Made by a program: the position numbers and the translations under genes. The notes under the pieces are model-generated. The model was not told the origin of the DNA. It saw only the letters and a program-made list of their open reading frames with translations, and searched no databases. A DNA stretch of 48,685 nt from Mucidula mucida. Lineage: Eukaryota > Basidiomycota > Agaricomycetes > Agaricales > Physalacriaceae. The DNA lies in the NCBI GenBank assembly GCA_015501055.1, contig JADNYV010000261.1, positions 1 to 48,685 on the forward strand, given 5' to 3'. Numbering within the stretch: position 1 is the first letter of the stretch; every line of letters begins with the position of its first letter. Positions 21,580 to 32,271 of the stretch are shown here, one piece after another.

Positions 21580-21992
21580 TTCGCGTACGCGTGGGGGGAG
21601 TGTCAGTGTCCATTGCTTGGGATTATGCCTCGACGAATGGGGGCATTCGGCATATCATTCGCTGCTAAGCTTGCGGAGATCAGGAGCGTTGATCAACAAT
21701 CAATGGTACTCCCTCCCATGGCCACGCATGTCTTGTATCAGCGCGGTTGTGGCCATCATTGTTACCGATGGGCTGGGATACGTGGGCATGTATATATTAT
21801 ATGGGCAAGGTGAAGTGCGAGTGATGGGGCTGTGCCCGTTCGTTCCATCCCGAGACCTCTTTCTTCGTCTTCGCCCTGGCTTTTTTTGTTCGGTTAATAT
21901 GCGCCTTCGTTCACATGATTTCTTCTTCTGTCTCCCGGTGAGACTAGGGGTGTTTGTGAGTCGCTCATGGCAGTTAGTTGGGATCTCAATTT

Positions 21993-22793
21993 ATGAGCAC
22001 CCAGGTTTTGACAATGTTCGGGATGGTTGGGGGAGTCATCGTTTCTGCGACTGGTTGGCTGCAGGTTTCTCAACTCAGTATGATCATTTTTGCGCGTATA
22101 TTATTGGAAAGCTGATGGGTTACTTGTAGGCGCCCATCCCCTCGCCAGGTTTGATACCGCCGCGTTGTATTTTCATACAACTGTTTTCACCATTCTTGTT
22201 GCTGTGGCGCTCTTCGGGTACGATTCCTTTGTCTACGTGTTAAGTTATTCTCAATGTGTCATAGGATAGCAGGCGCCATAACAAAGCGACCGCCTCTGCT
22301 AAAGGTTTATGGATGTATGCTTGCTGCTCTTCTGGCAATCAGTATAATGTCTGGTGGCGTCACTTTGTCCTCGCTGTTTCGCGCGAAAGATATGCGAGAA
22401 ATCTCGGAGTGCGAGAATGGGTCTACTGATCCGTTAACTGTCAACGTCTGTCGTAACGGTGTCGCGGTCTTCAAGGGAACAGCGGTCGCCATTTATATTG
22501 TGACCTGGCTATATTTGTCGTGTATGTGGCGTATTTCTGGAGGTGTTTTTATTGACAAAATTTGGCTGTTAGATGCATGTATCATGGTGGCGAGCTATGT
22601 GGGCCAGCTGCAGGAGAAGGTGATTACCAAGGTCATGCCAAATGTTAAGGTGATGGGGATGCCGATTGGGAATCCGGAGCCTCTGATGATGTACAATTCG
22701 GTGGGAGCGCCTGGGATAAACAATGGATACGCGTTCTCTCATGTGCCGGTGGACTCGGACGTGCAGTATCGTAATATAGGAACGGCAGTTTGA
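21993..22793 (+). CDS. Predicted multi-span membrane protein, unknown function
   Basis: The clear part is the last exon from about 22265 to stop 22791-22793. It has [20 protein letters not shown] (membrane), a short outside loop with two cysteines ([15 protein letters not shown]), [18 protein letters not shown] (membrane) and a polar tail ending IGTAV. The exon before it encodes [20 protein letters not shown], also membrane-like. A plausible first exon starts at ATG 21993 ([20 protein letters not shown]). Joining it in frame needs either a very short 34-nt intron or a small sequence error near 22079-22128. Four membrane segments with a cysteine loop recall fungal tetraspan proteins, but no family signature is certain. 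21580-21992 shows nothing supported. Confidence 0.5.
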
Positions 22794-22910
22794 TGTTTTT
22801 TGGACTTTGATAGCGGACGCTTGTGTGTTTTTGGGTGTAATCATGATTGAGGCATAGTACGTCTGCAGATATCCGTATACGACACCCCAGACGCCAAGTG
22901 GTAGAGAATT

Positions 22911-23316
22911 TTACTTCTTCTTGGGGGTCGCGGTGATCTCCTTGACGGCGAGACCTATGCGATGTGAGTTGGATGTATGAAAAAAGGACGAAGGGGGACG
23001 CACCAGGAGGTAAGCTCTGCTTGAGCTTTTCAGCCTTTTCTGGGTCGTCTATCGACAGAGTGTACAGATACCGTGAACATCTGACTTTGAACTTTGTCTG
23101 GGTCTTTCCGCCAGCACCCTTGGCGGCAGTCTTTTTTATCCGCGCCTCTGGATTGTGAATGAGCGTAAGTATTGGACTGGGAAGAAAAGCAGGTAAACGC
23201 ACGAAGGGCATCCTTCCGCTGGGTGATTTTGATAAACTCTTTGATGTCAGATATTTGTTTAGGCTGTATGCTGAGGTTAGTACGGTGTAGAAAGCAGGGG
23301 ACGAGGTACTCGCCAT
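22911..23316 (-). CDS. RPL38: 60S ribosomal protein L38 (eL38)
   Basis: Exons on the minus strand: 23316-23314 (ATG only), 23263-23203, 23147-23004 and 22954-22911, for 83 residues, close to the usual size of 70-80. The sequence runs [20 protein letters not shown], then [47 protein letters not shown] and a lysine-rich end. These are hallmark eL38 strings. Introns 2 and 3 are GT-AG. Intron 1 directly follows the start codon and would begin GC (ATG then gcgagt), a GC-AG intron. The gene is divergent from SPF1 with a short shared promoter and converges on the membrane-protein gene. Confidence 0.9.
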
Positions 23317-23444
23317 CGTCGATAGATCTTGAGCGTGAAGAGGGACTGATGTTGGAGGTGGCTGAAGTAAAGTTCGAGCTTGTTCAAACTCAGCCGGCAA
23401 GTCCCGAGCTTCACCGGGCCGGATCCGGCGGGTCCCCCCCAAGA

Positions 23445-26400
23445 ATGCGTGTCACCTTTTCCGTCAGTTGCATCCAAGTCGTGCGGTGTTTATTGCAATG
23501 TAGGCCGCATATACTCGCTCTACCCCGATGCTCATCTTGTGTTTGTTAGGGTGTCAGTCGCGGTCGACTCGTTGGAGATTGCCGGGGCGAGTCTGCATAC
23601 GACGATACCGGCGTGGCGACATCTGTACGCGGTCCCCTTTGTATCGCTGTACCCGCTGCTCGCCTATGCGTACTATGTAAAATACGACGAATGGCTCGTC
23701 AGCGAGGAGTGGACCTTTCTCGCATGCGTCTCGCTCGGCGCGGGCCACGCATTGAGCTTTCTCGTGACAAAGTGGAGCGCTGGTGCTAGAGCTTGGGTTA
23801 CTACGAACAAGGTGTGTATTGGTGTCGCGGTCTAGAGGGCTACCTAACCTGTCAAAGGCCTCGTCGTATGCGCAGGCGGACTGCATACGTATCATACCCG
23901 AGCTTCATCGCGGCAAGGGCGACATTGTGCCGTTGGACAAGAAGGATCCCGCGGACGTGTCGTCGTATACGTTCAACTATCAGAGGGACACGTACACCGT
24001 CTGCGCCACATCGCCGTTAACATTCGAGCGTCTGCCATATCCGTCATCGACCAAACCCCCGTTGTCGTCGTTCCTTGCACCGACAGGGCTGTCATCCAAC
24101 AAGTTTGAAGCGCTGCTGTCTCTCTATGGCGGCAATGAATTTGACATCCCCATCCCGTCCTTTTCGGAGCTCTTTGGCGAACACGCTACAGCGCCGTTCT
24201 TTGTCTTTCAAATATTCTGTGTCGCCCTCTGGTGTCTCGATGAGTATTGGTATTACAGTCTGTTCACCTTGTTCATGCTTGTCGTATTCGAATGCACCGT
24301 TGTCTGGCAGGTATGTCATCATTATCCTTTGCTTTAGTTAATCTTTCTGATCCGCTCTAGCGCGTACGCACTCTGTCCGAATTTAGGACCATGGCCGTCG
24401 CGCCGTACCCCATCCAGTGTTTCCGAGACGGAAAGTGGAAGGAGGTTCAGACGGATAAGCTCTTGCCTGGCGATGTTGTTTCCGTTTCGCGGCAACAGAC
24501 AGAGACTACGGCTCCCGCCGACATCCTTCTCGTTCATGGGACGTGTATCGTCAACGAGGCCATGCTATCCGGCGAATCCACTCCGCTACTGAAAGAGTCT
24601 ATTCAGCTCCTCGAACCTACGGAGAGACTCGATATCGATGGCCAGCACAAGAATGCTGTCCTGTTCAGCGGTACCAAGATCCTCCAGGCTACCCCTAGCA
24701 CGCAACTGGAGAGTCCCATCAAGACACCCGACGGTGGTTGCCTTGGAATCGTTCAGCGCACTGGTTTTGGTACTTCTCAAGGTCAACTTGTACGGACGAT
24801 GATCTTTTCCTCCGATCGGGTTTCTGCAAACAACTTGGAATCATTTTTGTTCATCGGCTTCCTCCTCATCTTTGCTATCGCTGCTAGTTGGTATGTCTGG
24901 ACTAAAGGTAATACCCCACTTCCTTATGCGTCCTATGTTAAACTGATTTGCGCCAGGTATTGAAAGGGAGTTGAAAAAGTCGAAGCTACTTCTCGATTGT
25001 GTCCTCATTATCACGAGCGTGGTCCCGCCAGAACTTCCCATGGAGCTGTCGCTTGCTGTCAACACGTCCTTGGTCGCATTGTCAAAGTTCGGTCTGTACA
25101 CCTTTACGTGTGTCCGCATTGCCAAACTAATGAAAGTTTATACAGCTATCTTCTGCACTGAGCCTTTCCGCATTCCTAGTGCCGGTCGCGTTGACGTGTG
25201 CTGCTTTGACAAGACGGGGACCATTACCGCTGAGAACTTGGTCCTCGAGGGTATCGTCGGTGTCGAGTAAGCTCACTCACCCCATTTCTTGACGTTTGGT
25301 TCACCTTTTTACTTAGTGCTAGCGATGCGCGGAAGCTTGTCAACGTCAAGGAAACTTCAAAAGAGACAATTTTCTGCCTTGCTGCTGCCCACGCGTTGGT
25401 GCGACTCGATGATGGAACAATCGTCGGAGATCCCATGGAAAAGACAACACTCGAAGCTTTGGATTGGCAACTCAGCAAAGGCAACATTGTCAGCCCAGCT
25501 ATTGCTCCTCAGAAACACCAGATCACTATTCGCCGTCGATTCCAGTTCTCGTCTGCTTTGAAGCGCATGTCTACACTGTCACACCTTCCCACTGGGAAAA
25601 CGCTCGCTGCTGTGAAGGGTGCTCCCGAGACGATCAAGACGATGCTCGCTGACGTCCCGGCGCATTACGATGAGACGTACAAGTGGTTCACGAGGAATGG
25701 AAGTCGTGTTTTAGCTCTTGCATCGAAGGAAATGGAGACCATGTCGATTGATCGGGTACGTCCTTGGTGTTGTCGAGAACTCCGCGAGGACTTACGCGTC
25801 CATCTAGATCAACAAGATTCCTCGGGAGCAAGTGGAGAGCAATCTGACGTTTGCTGGATTCCTTGTGTTTCATTGCCCTCTGAAGGAAGACGCCGTTGAG
25901 GTTCTCAAGATGTTGGCCGATTCCTCGCATAGAGTAGGTTGCGTTTCAAGCTCCGTGTCCGTTTGCTCATGTTCTGTAGTGCGTCATGATCACTGGTGAC
26001 AATCCTCTGACCGCTGTCCACGTTGCCCGCGATGTTGAGATCGTTGATCGGGAAGCCCTTATTCTCGATCTGAAGGAGAACGCGACTCACGAGGGTGGTG
26101 AGTATTCAAACACGCCATGCAAGTCCTTATGCTTATTTCTTACTGAAAGATCTCGTATGGCGCACCGTGGACGAAAGCAAGATTATTCCCGTCGACGTTT
26201 CCGAACCTCTGGATCAATCTCTGTTCGAGGAATACGACATCTGCATCACAGGCGCTGCGATGAAACAATACGAGAACCGGCCTCAGTGGAATGACTTGGT
26301 CCAGAACACTTGGGTTTATGCCCGGGTATCGCCCGCCCAGAAGGAGTACATCCTTACGACGCTTAAAACGCTTGGTTACATCACGCTTATGGCGGGAGAC

Positions 26401-27892
26401 GGTACGAATGATGTCGGTGCTTTGAAACAAGCCCACGTTGGTGTGGCGCTTCTTGATGGTACTCCCGAGGATTTGAAGAAGATCGCTGAACATCAAAAGG
26501 TGGAGAGGATCAAGAAGGTTTATGAGAGTCAGTTAAGCATTTCGGCAAGATTCAACCAACCGCCTCCGCCTGTTCCCCCAGCCATTGCGCATTTGTTCCC
26601 GGATGCCGTCGCCGCGCAACAACGTGCTGCTGCCAACCAACAGGTTGCTCGTCGCCAAAATCCTATGGAGAAGGTGTGTTTCTGTGACCAGATCACGCGG
26701 GACCCTTTTTCACTTGTTATAGTTTGACTTGGCAGGTATAACAGACAAGCTGGCAGATATGGAGGGCGAGGAAGATGTTCCCAAGATCAAACTAGGCGAC
26801 GCTTCCTGTGCTGCACCGTTCACATCAAAGTTATCCCATGTATCAGCTAGTACGTCACTATCTCTGGGTCTCAAGGCTTCCAAACTGATGATCACCTAGT
26901 CGCCCATATCATCCGACAAGGACGTTGCACCTTGGTAGCCACCATCCAGATGTACAAGATCTTGGCTCTCAACTGCCTCATCACCGCATACAGTCTGAGT
27001 GTCCAGTACCTTGACGGAATCAAGTTTGGTGACTACCAGGTCACGATAACCGGCATGTTAATGTCGGTTTGCTTCTTATGTATCTCTCGTGCCAAGGTGT
27101 GTTGTACGGCTCGCATAGTCTGTGCGTCTTTTCTCATGCACAATTACATTAGCCCGTCGAGAAGTTATCGAGAGAACGACCGCTCGGGAATATCTTTAAT
27201 CTTTATGTATTATTGTCGATTCTGCTGCAGTTTGCGTTGCACATTGCGACGCTTGTGTATATTACTGATCTATCACATTCGCTGGAAGAGTGCGTTCTCC
27301 TTCATCTTTCACTGTGTGGCTCATCACTGACGTGATTGTAGGCGTGGACCTATCGATCTGGAGGCCAAGTTCGAGCCAGCTTGTTGAACACTGCTATATA
27401 TCTGCTTGGTTTATCGCAGCAGGTGTCTACATTTGCCATCAACTTCCAAGTTGGTATTCTCGCACCCGGTTGGCACGATTTAACGATACCGCATAGGGAC
27501 GTCCTTTCCGAGAAGGTATCCGAGAAAACAACGCGTTTGGTGGGGCCTCGTGTCCGCCAGCGCTGTCGCTTTCTCGGCGCCACGGATTTCATGCCCGAGC
27601 TCAATCGCTGGCTGCAAATAGTGGAGATGGAGGACTCTGTGCGTTGGCTTGTTTATCTTTTTTGAGTTTTTTGCTGATACGCCTCCCTCCCGTGTAGTTC
27701 AAGTTCAAGCTAACGGCGAGCATGGTCATCGACTTTGCAGGGTGTTGGTTGATTGAGGTTTCGACAAAGTACATTTTTGCGGAGCTGGAGCCGAAGAAGA
27801 TGGTGACGCGTGGGCGGGAGAGGAGGGAGACGCGGAGAGCGCAGCAGGAGTTGGAAAAAGCTACAGCTGAAGAGGCCAAGAAGAGCGCATAA
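23445..27892 (+). CDS. SPF1: P5A-type ATPase, ER transmembrane-helix dislocase Spf1
   Basis: Long multi-exon gene matching Spf1/ATP13A1 throughout. The N-terminus has [21 protein letters not shown] central block has [20 protein letters not shown]. The actuator loop is [14 protein letters not shown]. The P5A signature PPELPMELS lies near 25030. The phosphorylated loop is [10 protein letters not shown] (DKTG from 25208). [15 protein letters not shown] and [18 protein letters not shown] follow, then C-terminal membrane helices. P5A ATPases extract mistargeted or misoriented helices from the ER membrane. The start is uncertain: a candidate ATG at 23445 joined by an intron to the exon opening near 23554. 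Three single-base frame breaks occur in the last exons (near 27377, 27537 and 27575), so the C-terminus as given does not read through. These may be sequence errors. Confidence 0.9.
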
Positions 27893-28496
27893 TTGAATGT
27901 TTGGGTGGCTAGTAGTAGATGGTAGATGTGCTCATGGGTGCTATTGTACATACATACATACGACTCCTTTTTAAATATATGTAGGCGTAATTCTTGGATT
28001 TGAGAGCGAGCGAACAGGACGTGCAATAGGAAATCGCGCGTCCCAAACGAAATGGCATGTATCCTATGTAATACAAGTCTGCCTACACGATCTGAGAGTC
28101 GGCCTGGCAGAGTCTCTTAGGCACTCATTTCTCGGGCCTGAGCGCTGAGCCTCTGCGCGTCAGTTTCCACAAACCCCAACCCCAGACGATTCGACAGTTG
28201 AAACTTGCCTTTGGTAATGACGCGTAGGAATTCTAGTGTGGCGCGCTTTGCAGTCCATTATCGGCCGGCTAGCTTATGTGCTAATACTCTGTGAAAGGTG
28301 TTAACGCGGAGGCCCTGGATTCGTTCCCCAGGTTGGCCAATCAGGAAAGAACAAATCTTTCTTGGTTAGAGCCTGTTCGGACTTCGAAGGTTTGGAGAAA
28401 TCTGAAACTGACGTACGACGAGCTAGAGTCGTAGCATCGATTGCCTGACTTGTAACTTACAACTTGACGGATGATATATCCCTTGAATATGTCTAT
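27893..28496. other. Intergenic, no gene seen
   Basis: SPF1 ends at 27892. A tRNA-like string at 28263-28339 was examined and not accepted (see rejected items). A short GTACATACATACATACG run lies near 27946. No supported coding region. Confidence 0.45.
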
Positions 28497-28925
28497 AACC
28501 TGCAGCAAGGACGATTGGGGCCGGGGTCATCGTGCATAATCTCTAACTTGGTCTCGTGAGCTGTCGGGATAATCGAATAGACCAAGACACCTCCCCGAGT
28601 CTCTGCAGAGGCTATCAGCTCATCCAAGTCGGGCTCCGTGGCGCGATACGCACCAGGGTCCACCAATGTTGGTTCGACCTGGAGCTGTGTCAAATCGATG
28701 AAGCGAACCATGGTGGGATCTTCCCCTCTAAAACCAGCGAGGTATTGCTGTACAAGCGTCTGGAGAAAGTGGAGGACGTCACGGCGGGGTAGCCATAGAT
28801 TTCTGTGGAGGGAGGGGGGGGGGATTCAAAATTCAGTGGGGTGGCAGTTGTGGGCAGAAGGCTACTGTCGGCAGAACTGCGTACCTCGCTGCATGTCTCT
28901 CGGTGTCCAGCTTGGTGAAAGGTCT
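28497..28925 (-). pseudogene. 3' fragment of a duplicated MYND-finger gene
   Basis: On the minus strand this parallels 6187-6620 of the intact MYND gene. It has the end of the finger exon (WTPRDMQRG at the nucleotide level), the second intron, and the last exon with MVRFIDLTQLQVE, DLDELIASAETRGGVLVYSI and TAHETKLEIMHDDP. The MYND cysteines and everything upstream are missing, there is a short deletion near the 3' end, and a long G run lies in the intron (about 28806-28815). It shows that part of the A/B array region was copied to this side of SPF1. Confidence 0.8.
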
Positions 28926-29107
28926 GAGCTATGGGTATAGGTTGCAGAAATATTGTTATTGGGCCAAGTCCGAGTCGTGGGCCCTATCGAATTGTGGCGT
29001 AGTTTCATACATTTCGGTGCGTCTAGATGCGCTCGGCCAATGAGAAGCATGACATAAATATAGTTTACAGTCTAGGAGTTCAGCTTTAGAATATCGAGTC
29101 ATCCCTC

Positions 29108-30207
29108 TCACATCGCACGAATTGCAGGAGGGCTTTGAGCCCAACAGTTCTTCGCGCTATTCTGAGAGCGACAACTCGAGATGCTGACCCTAGAGGTATT
29201 TCGTTGCTTCATCGGTGGGTCTTGGATCACGAACTTATTCTGCTCAGATTAGCCAGGCCTCGTCCGCACACGGAAGGAGATGACGTACCGATGAGGCGAG
29301 ACGTCTAGAGAGATGTGAAGAACGCGACGCCTTCGTCAGGTTCTTCATTAACTTGCCAGCAAACGTCGTGCCCGTGGGCGTAGGTGTTGGGACCTGTTCC
29401 GCATCCCAGTCCTCACCCTCCGATACTTCGGGGATGGACATCAAGCTGCTCGTCGATGCGGAGCATGACGAGGACGCGTAACTTCGGGCGGAGAGTAGAC
29501 TGCCTTGACTTCCATTTGGCGCTTGACTGTAGATAGAGCCTTCGCCCTGGATGTCTAGTCAGTAAGCAACTTCGAAGAGCGAAACGAAATCTACTGACTT
29601 TCGCCTCGTATGACCTTTTCCAGCGCTACAGAAGGACATAAGCGTCAGTCAAACGACACTGAACTATCTCTTCGTACCATGAGATCTGCGTGCAAACGTT
29701 TCTTGAGGTTGCGATCAGCCGATGCGGCTTTGAAGAGGTTCTTGCGACGTTTCGTAATGAATGTTTTGAGCTCCTCGACGGTCGCGGCATCGACAGAGTA
29801 CGGAACGGCCCCAGACCACGCAGAGGGCGCGGTCGTAATGTTGATTCCCCAACAAATCATCCATTGGGGATCCCGTGGCCACGGGGGTGGACGGGTATAG
29901 TAAGAGCCTCTGGGAAGGAGGGATGGTTGTGTTGCACAGGGCGAACCAGACGTCGCGTAATCTCTGACAGATCGTCAAAATCGGCACCGCCGAACGTTGC
30001 CATCAGGCAGATGGATGTAAAGTTGGCCATGGGGTTTGCCTTTAATACGAGACATGGACGAAATTTCTTGGATTTAGTGATGGAGAGCGTGCTGCTTCGT
30101 GCGGAAACCAAGCTAGCCCGCGATGTTTACGCGCCATCCATCTCGTCGAGACATTGTAGAAAGGGATCGTAGACGGAGGCGTTGATACCGCATATTGTTC
30201 CCTCCAT
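29108..30207 (-). pseudogene. Family B copy B5 (group I), broken
   Basis: ATG at 30207 and the same plan as B4: MEGTICGINASVYDPFLQCL, TLSITKSKKFRPCLVL, LMATFGGADFDDLSEI, VRPVQHNHPSF, then the Ser-rich exon with MSIPEVSEGEDWDAEQVPTP and a terminal exon ending AIRAM (stop 29108-29110). Two lesions are visible. An in-frame TAA lies at 30127-30129 (codon 27). A one-base shift lies in a C run near 29883 that throws the PQWMICW block out of frame. The stop is a substitution relative to B4. As given, only a 26-residue product is possible. It is head to head with the equally damaged A7. Confidence 0.8.
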
Positions 30208-30596
30208 TATGTTGTGGGTAGCGTTCGGTTGGTGAAAGTGGGTGTTTTCTGGAGCAACAAGCTTCCCCGGATAGATTATAGGTCCAGTGAACAAGGTCAT
30301 TCTTGCTTTGTGCTCCATCAATAACAAGAACGAATGGCCACAGCTTTCTAGTCTATTGTGTGGCAGCGTCCGGCAAGTTCCTTGGAGGTTCGTGAACAAC
30401 AAGAGCGGACGCTGGTCTATTTCTGAAACAAATCGGAAGGTCGACCCGATGGCTCGAGTCTTTTTTTGGTCAACCTTGTCCTTGTTCTCTGAAATGCTAT
30501 TGTCTTTTGGCTCTTTTCTGGGCACAATACAAGGGAATGTGGCTCCACCTTATAAAGTCTTTTCTATACAGACTCGTACCCCCGTAAACCTTTAAC
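30208..30596. promoter_or_regulatory. Shared divergent promoter of B5 and A7
   Basis: 389 bp, closely similar to the B3/A5 and B4/A6 spacers, with CTCCATCAATAACAAGAACG and CTATTGTGTGGC in the centre and CCTTATAAAG before A7. The inverted repeat at 30498-30529 has a longer 20-nt gap because of an insertion (TTTTGGCTC) between the arms, and the B-side TATA is degenerate (GATTATAGG). Confidence 0.6.
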
Positions 30597-31766
30597 ATGT
30601 CGTCCTACGAATTCATGTCCTTGATGAATGACGACGAGGACGACGACGAACGAGGTGTTGTTCCTATTCCTTGGGAAGGAAGCTTTGTCGCATTTTCTAT
30701 CGATCCTGCCGCAACTCTGCGGTACTACTGCCGCGGTGGAGATACTGTGGCTAAGGAGCTGGCTCAGAATTTGGCCTGCAAACAATATGCTGCTTACTGT
30801 TCTGAAGTACGTCGTTATACAGTATACACCATTAACAGCACATTTACCTCGTAGCAGTGGACTGGGGGACTACCTGATCCCGAAGCTGCATTCAACAGAA
30901 TGTGGTTACGACCCATCCAGATTGGCTTGACGAAACCACGTCCCAATCGTATGGACAAATTCAAGCGATATGTGCATTCCCATTCTACCCACAACTGAGC
31001 ACCCTCTTGGTCGCACGCCTCTCCCCATATCACGTCCCTTACCATGGTCAAACTGCTATCAGCCCACCATGGATGACTTTGATGTTTTGGTGGAGCCACA
31101 AAACTACGATTATTCGGATACACCACACTTTTCAATCGCTACTGATTCAGCCATCAACCGCTATACCAGCGAAGACGTTAAACGTATAAACGTAATGGAG
31201 GCGGAGTGCGCTGTCGGTCCTCTCGAAGTACAGGACCCAGTGGTCAACACCTCAGACTCGGATTCGATAGAGAGTGTTGGCGACTATGCGCCTTCGCTCG
31301 GCGACCCTATCGATGCTGTCGAGAACATCTTCTTGTCGTCGGTGAATGCTCCTATGTGGACAAGATTTTCACGCCAGCTATCAAGATCAATTCTGATCTT
31401 GGCGTTATCAAAGTCCTGTCAGATCCAGTGGAATTGTGGGACGAGCATGCTCTTTTGAAGCAGTGAGTGCTATGCTACCTTGAGACGTACACGAGTATCT
31501 TATATCGTCGTTCAGGATTGTCGACGAATGCAAAGCTCGTCAGCGTGCTGCTTCGCGTCCTCTTGAAGCCACCTGTGGCCAAGGAGTGTTTCCGCCGAGT
31601 CGGGTAGCCCAGCCATCATGTGCGTATCCTCGTCCTTTGCCATCCGTTCGTACCGACATTCTGCCGTACAGTGCTATCCAGCTTTTTACAATCATGCGCG
31701 AAGTTCAAACGTGCGAGGACCAAACTTGTCAGGGCATTCAGATTCAAGACGGCGGTTCGCGGCTGA
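30597..31766 (+). pseudogene. Family A copy A7 (group I), broken
   Basis: ATG at 30597; exon 1 is open with VVPIPWEGSFVAFSIDPAA and CKQYAAYC. In exon 2 an 11-base deletion relative to A6 lies at about 30966 (the KTAD codons are lost), after which the frame meets a stop within about ten codons. A further one-base deletion at 31360 (MWxK block) sits downstream. Exon 3 (RIVDECKARQRAA) and the exon 4 end (stop 31764-31766) are otherwise preserved. The 11-base loss is not a homopolymer slip, so this copy is more likely truly dead than those with only single-base changes. Confidence 0.78.
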
Positions 31767-31868
31767 GCGAGGACGTCTTGTTCTAGCAAACCTTGATACA
31801 ATACTATACATTTGGAACGTCGGGGAACAAGACTCTCCTGGGGCGGAGCCGGTCAGGAATGAGATGCT

Positions 31869-32060
31869 GTCAATTGATTGTTACAATCAAGTCCACGTCA
31901 AATGAACATCTGCTTCGTCACCTCCAGCGGTAATCCCGAGTGCTTCCTGTACTTTTACCGTTTTATGTGTATGTTTGGCAGTGACTTCCTCTTCGTGTGT
32001 GTCCTTCTGCACTCTCTTCTTGAATATGTCTGCGCACGATTTGGCAAGTACCGAGTGGCG
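31869..32060 (+). pseudogene. Family C remnant C3
   Basis: Partial match to C1: CAATTGATTGTT, then CTTCGTCACCTCCAGCGGTA, TACTTTTACCG, TTTGGCAGTGACTTCCTCTT and GTGTGTCCTTCTGCAC in order, with gaps. Exon 1 is absent and no continuous frame remains. Position is as expected, after an A copy (A7) and before the 3' end of a B gene (B6). The remainder of 31767-32271 shows nothing else. Confidence 0.55.
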
Positions 32061-32271
32061 CACGTTGATTAGAGTGGGAAAGAGCCCACTCTAATTTGCG
32101 GTCAACATTACCAATATCAACAATCTAACTAATTCCCAAGTTTTATTTAAAGCAATACAGCATGCGTTGATATTAAACAAAATGTAAGATAGACATGCCT
32201 TCTTATAGATGAGAATAGAGCTATACAAGACGTCCAGTGGGATGGGAGGCGCCATTAAACAGTAACACCCT

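Noticed and set aside
22645..23442. 265-codon open frame on minus over RPL38
   Set aside because: It reads through the RPL38 introns and out of frame past its stop. Only the eL38 exons inside it are real.
28263..28339. tRNA-like string with pairable ends (GGCCGGC / GTTGGCC) and a TTCG-type loop
   Set aside because: The acceptor-like ends pair with two wobbles, but the T stem has a mismatch, the T loop lacks the usual A, and no anticodon stem could be formed. Chance or a decayed tRNA-derived sequence is more likely.
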